Shown: piece by piece, positions 35,681 through 43,439 of the stretch
How the letters are laid out: each line of letters opens with the position of its first letter
Position numbering within the stretch: position 1 is the first letter of the stretch
Assembly: GCA_022827405.1 (NCBI GenBank)
Contig: JAJDTA010000049.1
Span: 1 to 45,070, forward strand
Direction: 5' to 3'
Length of the DNA stretch: 45,070 nucleotides
Source of the DNA: Acidimicrobiia bacterium
GTDB taxonomy: Bacteria > Actinomycetota > Acidimicrobiia > Acidimicrobiales > Bin134
Notes under the pieces: model-generated
Told to the model about the DNA's origin: nothing
Database searches by the model: none
The model's input: the letters and a program-made list of their open reading frames with translations, nothing else
Translations under genes and position numbers: made by a program

Positions 35681-36145
35681 ATGGCTGATTGGCTGTTGTC
35701 TCCCGGCGATCAAACGCCGGCGTTCACGCTGGAGGACCAGAACGGCAACCAGGTGTCGCTGGGTGACTTTGCCGGACGGAAGCTGGCGATTTTCTTCTTT
35801 CCCAAGGCGCTCACCCCTGGTTGAACCAATCAGGCAATCGGCGTGCGTGACATCGCCGCAGAACGGGGTATCGCCGCAGTAGGAATCAGCGGAGACAAAC
35901 CCGACCGCCAGAAGCGGTTCGACGAGAAGTGCGACCTCGGCTATTCGCTGCTGTCCGACCCTCACCACGAGGTCGCGGAGGCCTTTGGGGTATGGCGGGA
36001 GAAGAAGATGTACGGCAAGACGTATTGGGGGGTGGTCCGCTCGGCGTTTTTGGTGGACGGAGACGGCCGAATCGAGCATGCCTGGTACAAGATCAGCCCC
36101 AAGAACACCGCGGCCAACCTGGCTTCGGCACTGCCTGAGGAATAG
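35681..36145 (+). CDS. bcp: Bcp-type peroxiredoxin with in-frame UGA (probable selenocysteine)
   Basis: Thiol (here selenol) peroxidase that reduces hydroperoxides. Read through a single TGA at 35822-35824, the frame gives 154 residues, the normal Bcp length. The N-terminal part (LLSPGDQTPAFTLEDQNG, then LAIFFFPKALTPG) and the C-terminal part (TNQAIGVRDIAAE, GISGDKP, LLSDPHHEVAEAFGVW, RSAFLVDGDGRI) both match the family. The UGA is codon 48, exactly the peroxidatic cysteine of the TPGCT motif. The Cys often found five residues later is Ile, but Cys84, 36 residues on, matches the resolving cysteine of Xanthomonas/Xylella Bcp. Nothing else in the frame is broken, which argues against a simple pseudogene. 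No sel genes are in the window. Alternative: a recent nonsense mutation or sequencing error. Confidence 0.8.
35839..35858 (+). promoter_or_regulatory. Candidate bacterial SECIS hairpin
   Basis: CGGCG (35839-35843) pairs with CGCCG (35854-35858) around the 10-nt loop TGCGTGACAT. The loop starts 19 nt after the UGA and includes GU at 35847-35848, within the range described for bacterial SECIS elements. A competing stem TGCG/CGCA is possible. Folding was done by eye only. Confidence 0.4.
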
Positions 36146-36164
36146 CGGAGCAGAAGCGCTTCCC

Positions 36165-36587
36165 ATGAGACCTCCGGCCGAGGTTCTCCCGCACCGCCAT
36201 CCGTTTCTCTTTCTGGACGAGGTCACCTCCATGGTGGCCGGGGAGCGGGCTGAGGGCTACTGGCAGCTCACCGGCGACGAGCCGTTCTTCGCCGGGCACT
36301 TTCCCGGTCGACCTACGCTTCCTGGTGTGCTTATGGCCGAGGCCATTGCCCAGCTAGGGGCATACATCGTGCTCAATGACGACAGGTTCGCTGGCAAGCT
36401 CCCCCTGTTCGGCGGCCTTGACAGCGCCCGCTTCCGCCGCCAGGTCAGCCCCGGCGATCGCTTAGACCTCGAAGTGGAGATGACCCGCCTGTCGGCTCGG
36501 GCTGGCCGAGGACAGGGAAGGGCGTCGGTGAACGGCGAACTGGCCTGTTCATGCGAGCTCTTGTTCGTGGTAGTCGACGCTGGCTAG
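36165..36587 (+). CDS. fabZ: 3-hydroxyacyl-ACP dehydratase, FabZ type
   Basis: Dehydrates beta-hydroxyacyl-ACP in fatty acid elongation. The 140-aa hot-dog domain has LPHRHPFLFLDEV, the catalytic His in FAGHFPGRPTLPGVLMAEAIAQ and the conserved Glu in the same segment, then FRRQVSPGDRLDLEVEM. It lies on the plus strand, convergent with the fab operon, and is the only dehydratase candidate here. The ATG at 36165 follows the Bcp stop by 19 bp. Confidence 0.9.
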   Translation: MRPPAEVLPHRHPFLFLDEVTSMVAGERAEGYWQLTGDEPFFAGHFPGRPTLPGVLMAEAIAQLGAYIVLNDDRFAGKLPLFGGLDSARFRRQVSPGDRLDLEVEMTRLSARAGRGQGRASVNGELACSCELLFVVVDAG

Positions 36588-36606
36588 CGAATCCCGGCTA
36601 GCCAGC
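36579..36606. terminator. 10-bp hairpin between fabZ and fabF holding both stop codons
   Basis: GCTGGCTAGC (36579-36588) and GCTAGCCAGC (36597-36606) form a perfect 10-bp stem with an 8-nt loop. The fabZ TAG (36585-36587) and the fabF TAG (36600-36598) lie in opposite arms. No T tract follows. Position suggests a bidirectional terminator. Confidence 0.6.
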
Positions 36607-37782
36607 CGGTGGGGGACCGATGACAATGGTCCCGTTGTGCCCACCGAAGCCGAAAGAGTTGGACAGCGACGGTCCGGGAGTCCACGGGGCCGGCGCCCCA
36701 GCCACGATGTGGATGGGGGCCATATCGGGGTCGGGAGTCTCATACCCGTAGGTGGGGGGCACAAGGCTGTTCTCCATGGCCAATAGCACTGCCGCCGCCT
36801 CTATGGCTCCTGCTGCACCCAAGGCGTGGCCAGTCACCCCTTTGGTCGAGGTGACCAGCGGCCCCGGATTGCCGAACACCTTTTGAATGGCCTCGGCTTC
36901 GGCGGCATCGTTCAGCGGGGTGGACGTACCGTGAGCGTTGATGTGGACGATGTCGCCCGGCTCCAGCCCGGCATCGGCTAAGGCCAGCTCCATGCACCGC
37001 ACCGCACCGGCGCCTCCTGGCGATGGGGCGGTGATGTGGTAGGCGTCGGCCGTGCTGGCCGCGCCCAGGATCTCGCCCAAAATGGTTGCCCCCCGGCTCC
37101 GAGCCGCCTCCAGCTCTTCCAGTACCAACACTGCCGACCCTTCGGCTTGGATGAAGCCGTCGCGCTCCAAGTCGAAGGGGCGGCTGATGTGGCAACTGGA
37201 AACCGCCGTCATGTTCTTGAAGGTGGCTTCGCCGGTAATGGAGTTTGAGGCCTCGCTGCCTCCGGTGATGACCGCGTCGCAGCGATTGGCGCGAATCAGC
37301 ATGGCGGCATTGGCGATCGATTGGGTTCCCGCGGCACAGGCGGTAACCGTGTTCTCGCAAGGGCCCGAGTAGCCATAGCGCATGGAGATGGCCGCTGATG
37401 CGGCGTTGGCCATCAGCATCGGCACCAAGAATGGCGATACCCGGCGCTCGCCCTTCTCAATGCGGACCTGGATCTGATCCTCCAGAGTCCGCAGGCCGCC
37501 CACGCCCGTTCCCACCCACACGCCTATCCGGTCGGGGTCGGCGCTGAGCTCGCCCGCCTGCTCCAGCGCCTCTGCTGCCGCAGCCAGGGCCATCTGAGCA
37601 AATCGGTCGGTGCGACGGGCTTCTTTGGGGCTGTCGAAGTGGGGGAGGGGGTCGAAGTGGTCCATCACCCGCCGGCCTTCGGCGGGGGTCTCCAACAGCC
37701 CCTGCCAGAAGGCGTCGCGCCCGAGGCCGGGCCAGGCCAAGACGCCGATACCGGTAACTGCGACCCGGCGCGGAGCGGTCAT
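36598..37782 (-). CDS. fabF: 3-oxoacyl-ACP synthase II
   Basis: Condensing enzyme of fatty acid elongation. The 394 aa begin RRVAVTGIGVLA. The catalytic Cys149 is in NTVTACAAGTQSI, and the two His are in HINAHGTSTPLND and TKGVTGHALGAAGAIEAA, with NSFGFGGHNG at the end. It is slightly shorter than the usual about 410 aa. Last gene of the fabD-H-G-acpP-F unit, 55 bp after acpP. Confidence 0.94.
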   Translation of the reverse strand: MTAPRRVAVTGIGVLAWPGLGRDAFWQGLLETPAEGRRVMDHFDPLPHFDSPKEARRTDRFAQMALAAAAEALEQAGELSADPDRIGVWVGTGVGGLRTLEDQIQVRIEKGERRVSPFLVPMLMANAASAAISMRYGYSGPCENTVTACAAGTQSIANAAMLIRANRCDAVITGGSEASNSITGEATFKNMTAVSSCHISRPFDLERDGFIQAEGSAVLVLEELEAARSRGATILGEILGAASTADAYHITAPSPGGAGAVRCMELALADAGLEPGDIVHINAHGTSTPLNDAAEAEAIQKVFGNPGPLVTSTKGVTGHALGAAGAIEAAAVLLAMENSLVPPTYGYETPDPDMAPIHIVAGAPAPWTPGPSLSNSFGFGGHNGTIVIGPPPAG

Positions 37783-37837
37783 CGGCCGGTGCTCCTCAAT
37801 CGGGGGTCGGTACTGCTTTCGTCAGATTGCTGCGAGG

Positions 37838-38077
37838 TCATCCCAGTTTGACGGTCACCAAGTCGAAGGCTTGGCCGACGGTCTCGATGTCCTCTAGCTC
37901 TTCTTCGTCGATGGCGATGTCGAATTCCTCTTCGAGCGCCATGACCAACTCGACCAAGTCGAGACTGTCCGAGTCCAAGTCATCGGCGAAGCTGGCCTCG
38001 GGGGTGACCTGGCCGGCCTCCACCGAAAGCACCTCCACGGTGCAGTTCTGGAAACGGGTGAAGTTGTCGTCGCTCAC
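37838..38077 (-). CDS. acpP: Acyl carrier protein
   Basis: 79-aa acidic helical carrier. The phosphopantetheine attachment site is Ser38 in [20 protein letters not shown], followed by the acidic helix and [11 protein letters not shown]. It lies between fabG and fabF on the same strand, as in many fab operons. Confidence 0.93.
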   Translation of the reverse strand: MSDDNFTRFQNCTVEVLSVEAGQVTPEASFADDLDSDSLDLVELVMALEEEFDIAIDEEELEDIETVGQAFDLVTVKLG

Positions 38078-38144
38078 GCTGATTCATCTCCTATTCGTGG
38101 ACTTGAAGCCCTTGGATGGGTTCGATCGTGCGATATACGGGCAT

Positions 38145-38867
38145 TCATCCTCCCATGCCCAAGCCCCCGTCTACCGGAATTACCGCCCCGGTGACATATC
38201 CGGCGGCATCGGAGGCCAAGAATGAGATGGAGGCTGCCACTTCGGTAGGTTCGCCCAATCGCCCGAGGGGCACCGCTTCAATGATCGCCGAGCGGCGCTC
38301 TTCGTCCAATTCGTTGAGCATGTCGGTGCCCACCGGGCCGGGGGCCACCACGTTGACGGTGATGTTCCTGCTAGCCAGTTCCTTGGCCAGCGATCGACCC
38401 AAACCGACCAGTCCGGCTTTGGAGGCGGCGTAGTTGGCCTGTCCGGCCTGTCCCATGATCCCCACCACCGACGACACGAACACGATGCGCCCCCAGCGGT
38501 TGCGCATCATCGACCGGGCCGCCCGCTTGGCGACCCGGTAGCCCGCGGTCAGGTTGGCGTCGATCACGTCGGTGAAGTCGTTCTCGCTCATGCGCATGAC
38601 CAACCTGTCCCGGGTGATGCCCGCATTCGACACCAGCACCTCCACTGGTCCCAGGCTCTCTTCGATCTCCGCGAAGGCGGCGTCGATCTGGCTCTCGTTG
38701 GTCACATCGCAGTGCACGCCCAACAGGTCCACCTGTCCGTTTGTCGTTGGAGGCTCGCTGCGATAGGTCACGGCCACCCGGTGGCCTGCTTCGACTAGCT
38801 CGGTGGCTGTGGCCAACCCGATGCCCCGGTTCCCTCCGGTAACCAGGACGACCCTGGATGTGCTCAC
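38145..38867 (-). CDS. fabG: 3-oxoacyl-ACP reductase
   Basis: NADPH-dependent short-chain dehydrogenase that reduces 3-oxoacyl-ACP. The 240 aa contain the nucleotide loop TGGNRGIG, NAGITRDRLVMRM, the catalytic Ser in VFVSSVVGIMGQAGQ, the Tyr and Lys in NYAASKAG and VAPGPVGTDM. Placement between fabH and acpP supports the assignment over other SDR roles. The ATG overlaps the fabH stop by 4 bp. Confidence 0.93.
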   Translation of the reverse strand: MSTSRVVLVTGGNRGIGLATATELVEAGHRVAVTYRSEPPTTNGQVDLLGVHCDVTNESQIDAAFAEIEESLGPVEVLVSNAGITRDRLVMRMSENDFTDVIDANLTAGYRVAKRAARSMMRNRWGRIVFVSSVVGIMGQAGQANYAASKAGLVGLGRSLAKELASRNITVNVVAPGPVGTDMLNELDEERRSAIIEAVPLGRLGEPTEVAASISFLASDAAGYVTGAVIPVDGGLGMGG

Positions 38868-39796
38868 TTGCCCCAGCGTAGCAGCGCGGCAGCCACGCTC
38901 ATGCCCGCACCGAAGCCCACCAGCAGCACCAGGTCGCCGTCACCGATGGCTCCCTTCGACACCGCATCGTCCATGGCCAACGGGATCGAGGCCGACGACG
39001 TGTTGCCCGTCTTCTCGAGCACGACGGCCGCCTTCTCCAGGGGGATGCCCAGGCGCTTCATGGCGCTCTCGATGATCCGGAAATTGGCTTGGTGGGGAAC
39101 CACTGCGGCCACATCCGACGCTTCCAGTCCGGCGTCGGCCAGCACTCGCAGGCTGGCTGAGACCATGACCCGCACCGCTTGGCGAAACACCTCTTTGCCG
39201 TCCATGCGGATTAAGAGGTCGCTGAAATCACACGTCAGCAGGTCGGCGAACCGCCCCTCGGAGCCCATGTAGGTGCTGAGCACGCCCCGATCTTCGCGGC
39301 TGATTGGCTCCATCACCACCGCCCCGGCCCCGTCGCCGAACAAAATGGCGGTGGAGCGGTCGTCCCAGTCGGTGAAACGGCTGAGGGTATCCACCCCCAC
39401 CACCAGTACCCGTTCCATCCCCGCGGCGATCTGGGCTTGGGCCAACGAGACGCCGTAGGTGAACCCCGAGCATGCCGCGTTCAGGTCAAATGCGCCGCAT
39501 GTTGCTCCCAGCTCGTTTTGGATGCGGTTGGACACGGCGGGGAACACCTGGTCGGGGGTGCAGGTGGAGCAGATGATCAGGTCGAGGTCGGAGGCGTCTA
39601 TCTCGGCTTCCTTCATGGCGATCCGGGCCGCTTGGGTGCCCAGTTCCAGACAGCTGCCCCCGATCCGGCGCTCGTGAATGCCGGTTCGCTCCACGATCCA
39701 CTCGTCGCTGGTGTCGAGGGTCTTGGCCAAGTCGTGGTTGGTCACCACATTGTGACCGGCGGCTGTTCCCAGGCCGGTGATGCCCGCTCTCGTCAT
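38864..39796 (-). CDS. fabH: 3-oxoacyl-ACP synthase III
   Basis: Starts fatty acid synthesis by condensing acyl-CoA with malonyl-ACP. The 310 aa carry SDEWIVERTGIHERRI, the catalytic Cys in FDLNAACSGFTYGVSLA, the His in VPHQANFRI and the Asn in GNTSSASIPLA. Normal length. It follows fabD by 13 bp and overlaps fabG. Confidence 0.94.
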   Translation of the reverse strand: MTRAGITGLGTAAGHNVVTNHDLAKTLDTSDEWIVERTGIHERRIGGSCLELGTQAARIAMKEAEIDASDLDLIICSTCTPDQVFPAVSNRIQNELGATCGAFDLNAACSGFTYGVSLAQAQIAAGMERVLVVGVDTLSRFTDWDDRSTAILFGDGAGAVVMEPISREDRGVLSTYMGSEGRFADLLTCDFSDLLIRMDGKEVFRQAVRVMVSASLRVLADAGLEASDVAAVVPHQANFRIIESAMKRLGIPLEKAAVVLEKTGNTSSASIPLAMDDAVSKGAIGDGDLVLLVGFGAGMSVAAALLRWGK

Positions 39797-39809
39797 CAGC
39801 CCGTTCTCC

Positions 39810-40985
39810 TCATTGTGTCCGCAGCCAGGCGATGGGCTGGCTGGCGGTGACCCGCTCGCCGTCCACAGCCAAGAAACCCATGATCACCCCGGCCCAGGGG
39901 GTGCGGACCTCGGTATCGCCCACATGGCCCAAGAGCTGTCCAGCGGGCACCCCGGTTCCCATCAAATCGTCCTCGGTGGGCTGGAAGACGCCGACTGCCG
40001 GGCTCACCACCAGTCGCTCGGTGGCGAATAGGGCCTCGCCCTCCAGGGGACCGGCGGCGGCCACCGGCGGTCCGGCCAGTGCCTCGAGCACCGCGTCGAT
40101 GTCGGCCGGGGCATTCACCTTGAGCGACTGGCAGTCTTTGGCGGTTCGCTTCACCGTTCCGGTGAGCACCGCGCCCGGCCCCAGCTCCACAAAGGTGGTG
40201 TAGCCGTCATCGCACATGTTGTGGACCGACTGGCGCCAACGCACCGGGCTCGTCAGCTGTGAGTTCAGCAGGTCAATCCAGGAGTGGGCACCGGTGTGGG
40301 CGGAGGCGTCCACGTTGGCATACACCGGGTGGTCGGGGGTTCGGAACTCGGTCTTGTCCACCGCTTTGGCGAGCCGGTCTCGGGCCGACGCCATGAACGG
40401 GGTGTGAAAGGCACCGCCCACGGGCAGGGCGATGACCCGCTTGGCCCCCAGGTCTTTGGCGATTGCGCCGGCTTCCTCCACCATCGCGGGGGACCCGGCG
40501 ATCACCACCTGTCCGGGGGCGTTGTAGTTGGCCACCCACACGTCACCGTCGGCCTGCTCACAGGCCTGCTCCACCAAGTCGTCGTCGAGGCCCATGACCG
40601 CGGCCATGGTGCCGTCTTGCTCTTCGGCGGCCACCTGCATGGCCTCGCCCCGCTCCGACACCAGCCGCACACCGTCGTAAAAGTCGACCACTCCGGCGGC
40701 GACCAGCGCGGAGTACTCACCCAGGCTGTGGCCAGCGTGCCCCGCGGTCTCGATTCCCACCCGGGTAACGGCGTCCAGAGCGATCATCGAGACCATGAAC
40801 GTGGCGAGCTGGGAGTTGCGGGTGTGGCGCAGCTCGTCGTCATCGGCGTCGAGCAACAGCCGACCCACGTCGCGCCCCGCTGCCTCAGAAGCCTCGGCCA
40901 CCAGCTCCCATGAAGGATGGTCGACCCAAGCCGAACCCATGCCGGCCTTTTGGGATCCCTGGCCGGGATAGGTGAAACAGATCAT
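39810..40985 (-). CDS. fabD: Malonyl-CoA:ACP transacylase fused to a biotinyl/lipoyl-like domain
   Basis: Loads malonyl groups onto acyl carrier protein. Residues 1-305 are a normal FabD: YPGQGSQ, the nucleophile Ser87 in GHSLGEYSAL, NYNAPGQVVIAG, His194 in GGAFHTPFM and ELGPGAVLTG. Residues about 322-391 form an extra domain with the alternating beta pattern of biotinyl/lipoyl domains (VVSPAVGVFQP, VPAGQLLGHV, VRTPWAGVIMGFLAVDGERV, QPIAWLR). The turn that normally holds the modified Lys reads AGVIMG, and the whole extra domain contains no lysine. First gene of the fab operon; a GAGAGGT Shine-Dalgarno-like sequence precedes the ATG. Confidence 0.92.
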   Translation of the reverse strand: MICFTYPGQGSQKAGMGSAWVDHPSWELVAEASEAAGRDVGRLLLDADDDELRHTRNSQLATFMVSMIALDAVTRVGIETAGHAGHSLGEYSALVAAGVVDFYDGVRLVSERGEAMQVAAEEQDGTMAAVMGLDDDLVEQACEQADGDVWVANYNAPGQVVIAGSPAMVEEAGAIAKDLGAKRVIALPVGGAFHTPFMASARDRLAKAVDKTEFRTPDHPVYANVDASAHTGAHSWIDLLNSQLTSPVRWRQSVHNMCDDGYTTFVELGPGAVLTGTVKRTAKDCQSLKVNAPADIDAVLEALAGPPVAAAGPLEGEALFATERLVVSPAVGVFQPTEDDLMGTGVPAGQLLGHVGDTEVRTPWAGVIMGFLAVDGERVTASQPIAWLRTQ

Positions 40986-41122
40986 CAGGTGTCAGACCTC
41001 TCAGACGACAGTGGGGTTTCAACACTCTACGGGAGACAGGAGCCCAGACAATATATCCAGCGAGCCTCTCTGCCCATACGCTGGGTAGACTCCCCATTCC
41101 CCAGCCAGCGTGCTGGCCGCCC

Positions 41123-41206
41123 GCCCGGGTGGTGGAATTGGTAGACGCGCCGGACTCAAAATCCGGTTCCCGCAAGGGAGTGAGGGTTCGAGTCCCTCCC
41201 CGGGCA
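41123..41206 (+). tRNA. tRNA-Leu (CAA anticodon)
   Basis: 84 nt fold as a class II tRNA. The acceptor stem is GCCCGGG with CCCGGGC and discriminator A. The D arm contains TGGTAGA, the anticodon stem CCGGA/TCCGG encloses loop CTCAAAA (anticodon CAA), the long variable arm pairs CCC with GGG around GCAA, and the T arm is AGGGTTCGAGTCCCT. CCA is not encoded. Confidence 0.95.
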
Positions 41207-41222
41207 CTGCGTAAGTGCAAGC

Positions 41223-42995
41223 ATGGGCGCCATGGAACAGGGCGATTTAGCTGATCAGCGTCGGATTCGGTTTGAGCCTGACGACAAGCCGCCTACCGCG
41301 CTGACGGCGGGGATGGGGCTTCAGTTTGCGGTTCTGTCGATCGCGGGCATTGTGCTCACACCGGCGATCGTCATTCGAGCCGCGGGTGAGAGCGATTCGT
41401 ATCTGACGTGGGCGGTGTTTGCGGCGGCAGTGGTCAGCGGCATCAGCACAATCCTCCAGGCGGTCAAGTTCGGGCGCATCGGCGCCGGGTACGTACTGCT
41501 CATGGGGACGTCGGGGGCGTTCATCGCCGTGTGCGTGGCGGCCTTGGTCGAGGGAGGCCCTGGCTTGCTGGCCGTGTTGGTGGTGGCGTCGTCGCTGTTC
41601 CAGTTCTTGCTCGCCTCGAGGCTCTCGCTGTTCAGGAGACTCATCACGCCCGTGGTGGCCGGCACCGTGCTGATGCTCATTGCGGTGACCGTGATGCCGC
41701 TCATATTCGACATGGTGACAGCGTCACCGGAAGGCGAATCCGACTGGAGCGCACCGACGAGCGCCCTGGTCACCATTCTTGTGGTGATCGCCATCGCGCT
41801 GAAGTCTTCTGGCAGCCTGCGGCTGTGGGCGCCGGTCATCGGCGTGGTGGCCGGCTCGATTGTGGCCGCCGCCTCCGGGCTATACGACTTCGATCAGGTG
41901 TCCGACGCCGCCTGGATCGGTGTGCCCGACGGCGGTTGGCCCGGTTTCGATTTCTCATTCGACTCGGCGTTCTGGAGTCTTTTGCCCGCGTTCGTGATCG
42001 TCACGATCATCGGAGCGGTGGAGACCATTGGCGACTCAGTGGCCATCCAGCGCGTGTCGTGGCGCAAGCCGCGAGCGGTGGACTACCGCGTCGTGCAGGG
42101 AGCGGTGGCCGCCGACGGCACCGGCAATCTGCTTTCGGGGGTGGCCGGCACGGTGCCCAACACCACCTACTCGACGAGCGTCTCGATCACCGAGCTGACT
42201 GGCGTCGCCGCCCGCCGGGTGGGTGTCGCCATCGGCGTCATATTCATCATGCTGGCCTTCTTGCCCAAGTTCTTGGCGCTGGTGCTCGCCATCCCCGACG
42301 CGGTTGTGGCGGCGTATGTCACCGTGCTGATGGCGCTGCTGTTCGTGGTCGGCATGAGGATCGTCTCCGAAGAGGCTTCGGACTACCGAAAGGGCCTGAT
42401 CGCGGGCATCGCCTTCTGGCTCGGCGTCGGATTCCAGAACAACCTGATCTTCCCGGAATATCTGGAGGGCTTCGCCGGCGGGCTGTTGGAGAACGGCATG
42501 ACTTCAGGCGGCCTCGTGGCCATCGTGCTGACCTTGTTCACCGAGGCCACCCAATCCCGCCGCCATCGGCTGCGCACCAATCTGGCAATGCCGGAGCTTC
42601 CCCGCATCCAGGAGTTCCTCAGTGGCTTTGCGAAGCGCCACGCCTGGGCGACGTCGATGTCGCAGAGGCTCGACGCGGTGGCCGAGGAGACGCTGGTCAC
42701 CCTGCTCGAAGCCGAGCAGGCCGGAGACGCCCCCGATGACCGAACGCTGCGCGTCACGGCCGGCAAGCAGGACGGACGGGCGGTGCTCGAGTTCGTGGCC
42801 GCGGCCCGGGGCGAGAACATCGAGGACCGTCTGGCGGTGCTCGACGAGCCGACGGCAGACCGGCCCGTCGAACGCGACGTGTCACTGCGGCTGCTTCAGC
42901 ACTACGCCACCTCGGTGCTCCACCAGCAGTACCACGAGCTCGAGATCGTCACCGTCCACGTCAACCCGCCAACCGGTGGTGCGTCGCATGAGTAG
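41223..42995 (+). CDS. NCS2 family purine/pyrimidine permease with soluble C-terminal domain
   Basis: 590 aa. Residues about 25-455 hold 12-14 membrane helices with the nucleobase-cation symporter-2 pattern: GLQFAVLSIAGIVLTPAIV, LMGTSGAFI, the transport-site Glu in GAVETIGDS, and GVAGTVPNTTYSTSVSITELTGVAARRVG. It probably imports xanthine, uric acid or uracil with protons. Residues about 458-590 are a cytosolic extension, LPRIQEFLSGFAKRHAW then AVAEETLVTLLEAEQ and RAVLEFVAAARGENIEDRL, which resembles a degenerate RsbW-like ATPase fold. An ATG nine nucleotides after the first is an alternative start. It begins 17 bp after tRNA-Leu and overlaps the next frame by 8 bp. Confidence 0.8.
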   Translation: MGAMEQGDLADQRRIRFEPDDKPPTALTAGMGLQFAVLSIAGIVLTPAIVIRAAGESDSYLTWAVFAAAVVSGISTILQAVKFGRIGAGYVLLMGTSGAFIAVCVAALVEGGPGLLAVLVVASSLFQFLLASRLSLFRRLITPVVAGTVLMLIAVTVMPLIFDMVTASPEGESDWSAPTSALVTILVVIAIALKSSGSLRLWAPVIGVVAGSIVAAASGLYDFDQVSDAAWIGVPDGGWPGFDFSFDSAFWSLLPAFVIVTIIGAVETIGDSVAIQRVSWRKPRAVDYRVVQGAVAADGTGNLLSGVAGTVPNTTYSTSVSITELTGVAARRVGVAIGVIFIMLAFLPKFLALVLAIPDAVVAAYVTVLMALLFVVGMRIVSEEASDYRKGLIAGIAFWLGVGFQNNLIFPEYLEGFAGGLLENGMTSGGLVAIVLTLFTEATQSRRHRLRTNLAMPELPRIQEFLSGFAKRHAWATSMSQRLDAVAEETLVTLLEAEQAGDAPDDRTLRVTAGKQDGRAVLEFVAAARGENIEDRLAVLDEPTADRPVERDVSLRLLQHYATSVLHQQYHELEIVTVHVNPPTGGASHE

Positions 42996-43359
42996 CCGCA
43001 CAGAATTGGGTTCTGTCGTTGAGACGACACATGGGCCGGTTCAGGAGACGGTTGTTGGCACGCCCCATGGGCCGGTTTGCCAGTACTTGGGGATTCCGTA
43101 TGGCAAGCCGCCACTGGGAGAGCCCGTCAGGGTGGTCGCGTGCGGTGGCGCGGTCATGGTTTTCAAGTACGACATCAGGCGAACTAACGACGTGGACGTC
43201 ATTTCCGAGCCCTTCCCAACCGAATTGCGCCAGGCGACCGAGGTGGTGGCCCGGCGCCGCGGTCTCGCCGAAGGGTGGATGAACGACGCTGCGAAGATCT
43301 CCGTGCCCCGCCCCCAGCTGATCGAAAGCCAGGATGTGGACTTGGCCAAGCTGGAGTGA
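42988..43359 (+). pseudogene. Chimeric remnant: carboxylesterase N-terminus joined to a DUF6036-like segment
   Basis: Open frame of 123 codons whose ATG overlaps the permease stop. Residues 10-45 (VVETTHGPV, then VCQYLGIPYGKPPLGE) are the start of a type B carboxylesterase, a family of about 500 aa. From about residue 48 on (VVACGGAVMVFKYDIRRTNDVDVISE, split here as two blocks, then RRRGLAEGWMNDAAK) it resembles a DUF6036/nucleotidyltransferase-like toxin-antitoxin protein without its start. The junction lies near 43125. The sequence CATGGGCCGGTT is duplicated in the esterase part. Probably a deletion product; whether it is translated is unknown. Confidence 0.6.
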
Positions 43360-43439
43360 GCCCCAGGGCGGGCACTTCTGCAACACGAGTGCCTCTCAGG
43401 CTGCTGCGGGCACTTGTGTGGGGTTCGCTTTGTTGGGGG

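Noticed and set aside
35843-36145. Separate 100-aa gene starting at ATG-like codon 35843
   Set aside because: It is only the C-terminal two thirds of the peroxiredoxin; the upstream half is in the same frame across the UGA.
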